A stretch of 6,787 nt of DNA from Sphingomonadaceae bacterium. GTDB taxonomy: Bacteria; Pseudomonadota; Alphaproteobacteria; Sphingomonadales; Sphingomonadaceae. Of this stretch, positions 5,814 to 6,787 are shown in pieces. Below the pieces are notes generated by a model. It saw only the letters and a program-made list of their open reading frames with translations, had not been told where the DNA came from and ran no database searches. A program made the position numbers and the translations under genes. The DNA lies in contig CANGBE010000079.1 in the NCBI GenBank assembly GCA_947451875.1, forward strand, positions 1 to 6,787, in the 5' to 3' direction. The first letter of the stretch is position 1. The number at the start of each line of letters is the position of its first letter.

Positions 5814-6629
5814 TCAGCGCAGCAGCGCGCCGCCATCGACCTGCATGACCTGTCCGGTAACCCAGCTGGCCTGAGATGAAGCCAACCAAGCCACCAGCGC
5901 GGCGACTTCCTCGGGCTTGCCGAGCGGGCGGCCGAGCAGCGGTTGGCGGCCGCGCATCGATTTGTCGAAATCGCTCGAATTGCCAAAGGCAGTCGCGAAG
6001 AAGTTGCTCTCCGGCGAAAAGCGGCTGCCCTTGCTATAGGCATCCGGGTCGCCGGACATCGTGCCATAGGGCGCCACGCAATTGACGCGCACGCCATGCT
6101 GGCCAACCTCCTTGGCGAGCACGTGGGTGAACGAATGCACCGCGCCCTTCATCGCCGAATAGACCGCCAGTTGATAGTCGCCGACGATGGCGGCGGTCGA
6201 GCCGAGGTTGATAATCGAGCCGCTCTTGCGTTCGATCATACCGGGCAGCACAGCGTGGGTCATCGCCATCATGGTGCGCACGTTCAGGTCAAAATCACCT
6301 TGCCACAGCGCGGGGTCTGAATCGACGAACATTCCCTTGGTGGAATTGCCGCCGATGTTGTTGACCAGTACCTCAATCGGTCCGAGCACTGCCGCTGTAT
6401 CTGCCGTGCGCTGGGCTGCGTCGGCATGTAGCATATCGACCTCAACGAACACTGCCTCTTGCGCGCCGCGATCTTTCGCCAGTGAGCAGATTTTCATCCC
6501 CGCCTCGGCATCGCGCCCGGTGAAGACCAGCCTCGCGCCTTCGGCAGCGAGGGCCAGCACGATGCCGCGGCCGATATTGGCCGTGCCTCCGGTAACGACG
6601 GCCACCTTTCCTGCCAGTTCGAGATCCAT
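5814..6629 (-). CDS. short-chain dehydrogenase/reductase (classical SDR)
   Basis: An NAD(P)-dependent oxidoreductase of 271 residues, normal for classical SDRs. The Rossmann cofactor motif TGGTANIG is at 13-20, and VNNIGG (89-94) replaces the common NNAG. The catalytic tetrad is Asn116 (DLNV), Ser144 (LGSTAA), Tyr157 and Lys161 (YSAMK). The C-terminal [12 protein letters not shown] (256-267) is the standard SDR ending. Arg39 after the second strand (TGRD) would suit NADP(H), but this is a weak indicator. The enzyme probably oxidises an alcohol or reduces a ketone in the cytoplasm. If the upstream gene is a Rieske oxygenase, a cis-dihydrodiol dehydrogenase role is one option. Its ribosome-binding site AGGAG (6640-6644) shares a base with the upstream gene's stop codon, and the SnoaL-like gene follows 15 bases downstream, so all three form one operon. 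Confidence 0.92.
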   Translation of the reverse strand: MDLELAGKVAVVTGGTANIGRGIVLALAAEGARLVFTGRDAEAGMKICSLAKDRGAQEAVFVEVDMLHADAAQRTADTAAVLGPIEVLVNNIGGNSTKGMFVDSDPALWQGDFDLNVRTMMAMTHAVLPGMIERKSGSIINLGSTAAIVGDYQLAVYSAMKGAVHSFTHVLAKEVGQHGVRVNCVAPYGTMSGDPDAYSKGSRFSPESNFFATAFGNSSDFDKSMRGRQPLLGRPLGKPEEVAALVAWLASSQASWVTGQVMQVDGGALLR

Positions 6630-6639
6630 GCCTTGCGTT

Positions 6640-6646
6640 CTCCTCA
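6640..6646 (-). promoter_or_regulatory. ribosome-binding site of the SDR gene, overlapping the upstream stop codon
   Basis: On the minus strand the bases read TGAGGAG. The stop TGA (6644-6646) of the upstream gene donates its A to the AGGAG (6640-6644) that serves the SDR start, ten bases away. The overlap ties translation of the two genes and fixes 6629 as the SDR start. Confidence 0.7.
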
Positions 6647-6787
6647 GACCGATTGCTGCTCGGTCTTGTATGCGTTCACCGCCTGCTCGACCATCAAGTA
6701 GAGGTGGCGGCAGAGCACTTCCTGCTCCTGAAAGTAGATATGCTCCAGGGCCCCGCTGGAGAGGCCGCGCTGGCCGGCTTCGATCAC
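6644..6787 (-). CDS. C-terminal tail of an unidentified protein, possibly a Rieske ring-hydroxylating oxygenase alpha subunit
   Basis: Forty-seven residues are in frame from the window edge to a TGA. They contain [20 protein letters not shown] and end in a polar, Gln/Glu-rich tail after an amphipathic helix ([16 protein letters not shown]). The [12 protein letters not shown] segment followed by an acidic helix near the terminus resembles the C-terminal end of aromatic-ring-hydroxylating dioxygenase alpha subunits, and an adjoining SDR and NTF2-like gene fit that setting. However, the Rieske Cys/His motif and the mononuclear iron site would lie outside the window, so the call rests on a short resemblance. 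That the reading frame is real is supported by its end: the stop merges with the ribosome-binding site of the next gene. The start lies beyond the right edge. Confidence 0.45.
   Translation of the reverse strand: MIEAGQRGLSSGALEHIYFQEQEVLCRHLYLMVEQAVNAYKTEQQSV

Noticed and set aside
1..6787. Mobile elements, integrase sites, CRISPR repeats and RNA genes
   Set aside because: I saw no transposase or integrase frame, no regularly spaced repeats and no tRNA-like or rRNA-like segments; coding sequence fills nearly the whole window.

Overview
The window looks like a piece of an alphaproteobacterial chromosome or large plasmid, most plausibly from a sphingomonad (Novosphingobium/Sphingobium/Sphingopyxis type). 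This is inferred from the moderately high GC, the tight mixed-strand packing, and a gene set typical of those genomes: an alpha-ketoglutarate dioxygenase, NTF2/SnoaL-like proteins, an SDR, a dienelactone-hydrolase-like protein, an acyl-CoA synthetase and a probable Rieske oxygenase end. No taxonomic marker gene is present, so the assignment is tentative.

Layout. (1) Bases 2-2335, plus strand: a three-gene operon, open on the left. It holds a TauD/TfdA-type Fe(II)/alpha-ketoglutarate dioxygenase (5' end cut), an alpha/beta-hydrolase-fold protein overlapping it by one base, and a SnoaL/NTF2-like protein four bases further on. (2) Bases 2337-3056, minus strand: a dienelactone-hydrolase-family protein, convergent with the first operon across a single spacer base. 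(3) Bases 3057-3140: a short divergent region, then a MatB-like malonyl-CoA synthetase on the plus strand (to 4643). (4) Bases 4644-5174, minus strand: a secreted Cu/Zn superoxide dismutase (sodC) whose stop codon abuts the matB stop with no spacer. Its upstream gap of 84 bases carries a candidate promoter and a perfect dyad. (5) Bases 5259-6787, minus strand: a second operon read right to left. It holds the C-terminal tail of an unidentified protein that may be a Rieske oxygenase alpha subunit (cut by the window edge), a classical SDR, and a second SnoaL/NTF2-like protein.

Together the genes look like part of a catabolic or tailoring locus for an oxygen-requiring degradation of a ring or ester/acid substrate. 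Oxygenases would open the pathway, the SDR would oxidise an alcohol or dihydrodiol, the hydrolases would cleave ester, lactone or C-C bonds, NTF2-like proteins would act as small cyclase/dehydratase/isomerase-type enzymes, and the acyl-CoA synthetase would activate a short dicarboxylate such as malonate. SodC could protect the periplasm from superoxide. The family calls are firm for most genes; the pathway and its substrate are inference.

There is no gene-free stretch over 300 bases. I saw no tRNA, rRNA, CRISPR array, insertion sequence, transposase or convincing rho-independent terminator. The most interesting points are the unusual active-site motifs of both hydrolases, the paired oxygenase/NTF2 arrangement at the two ends, and the exactly abutting convergent stop codons.
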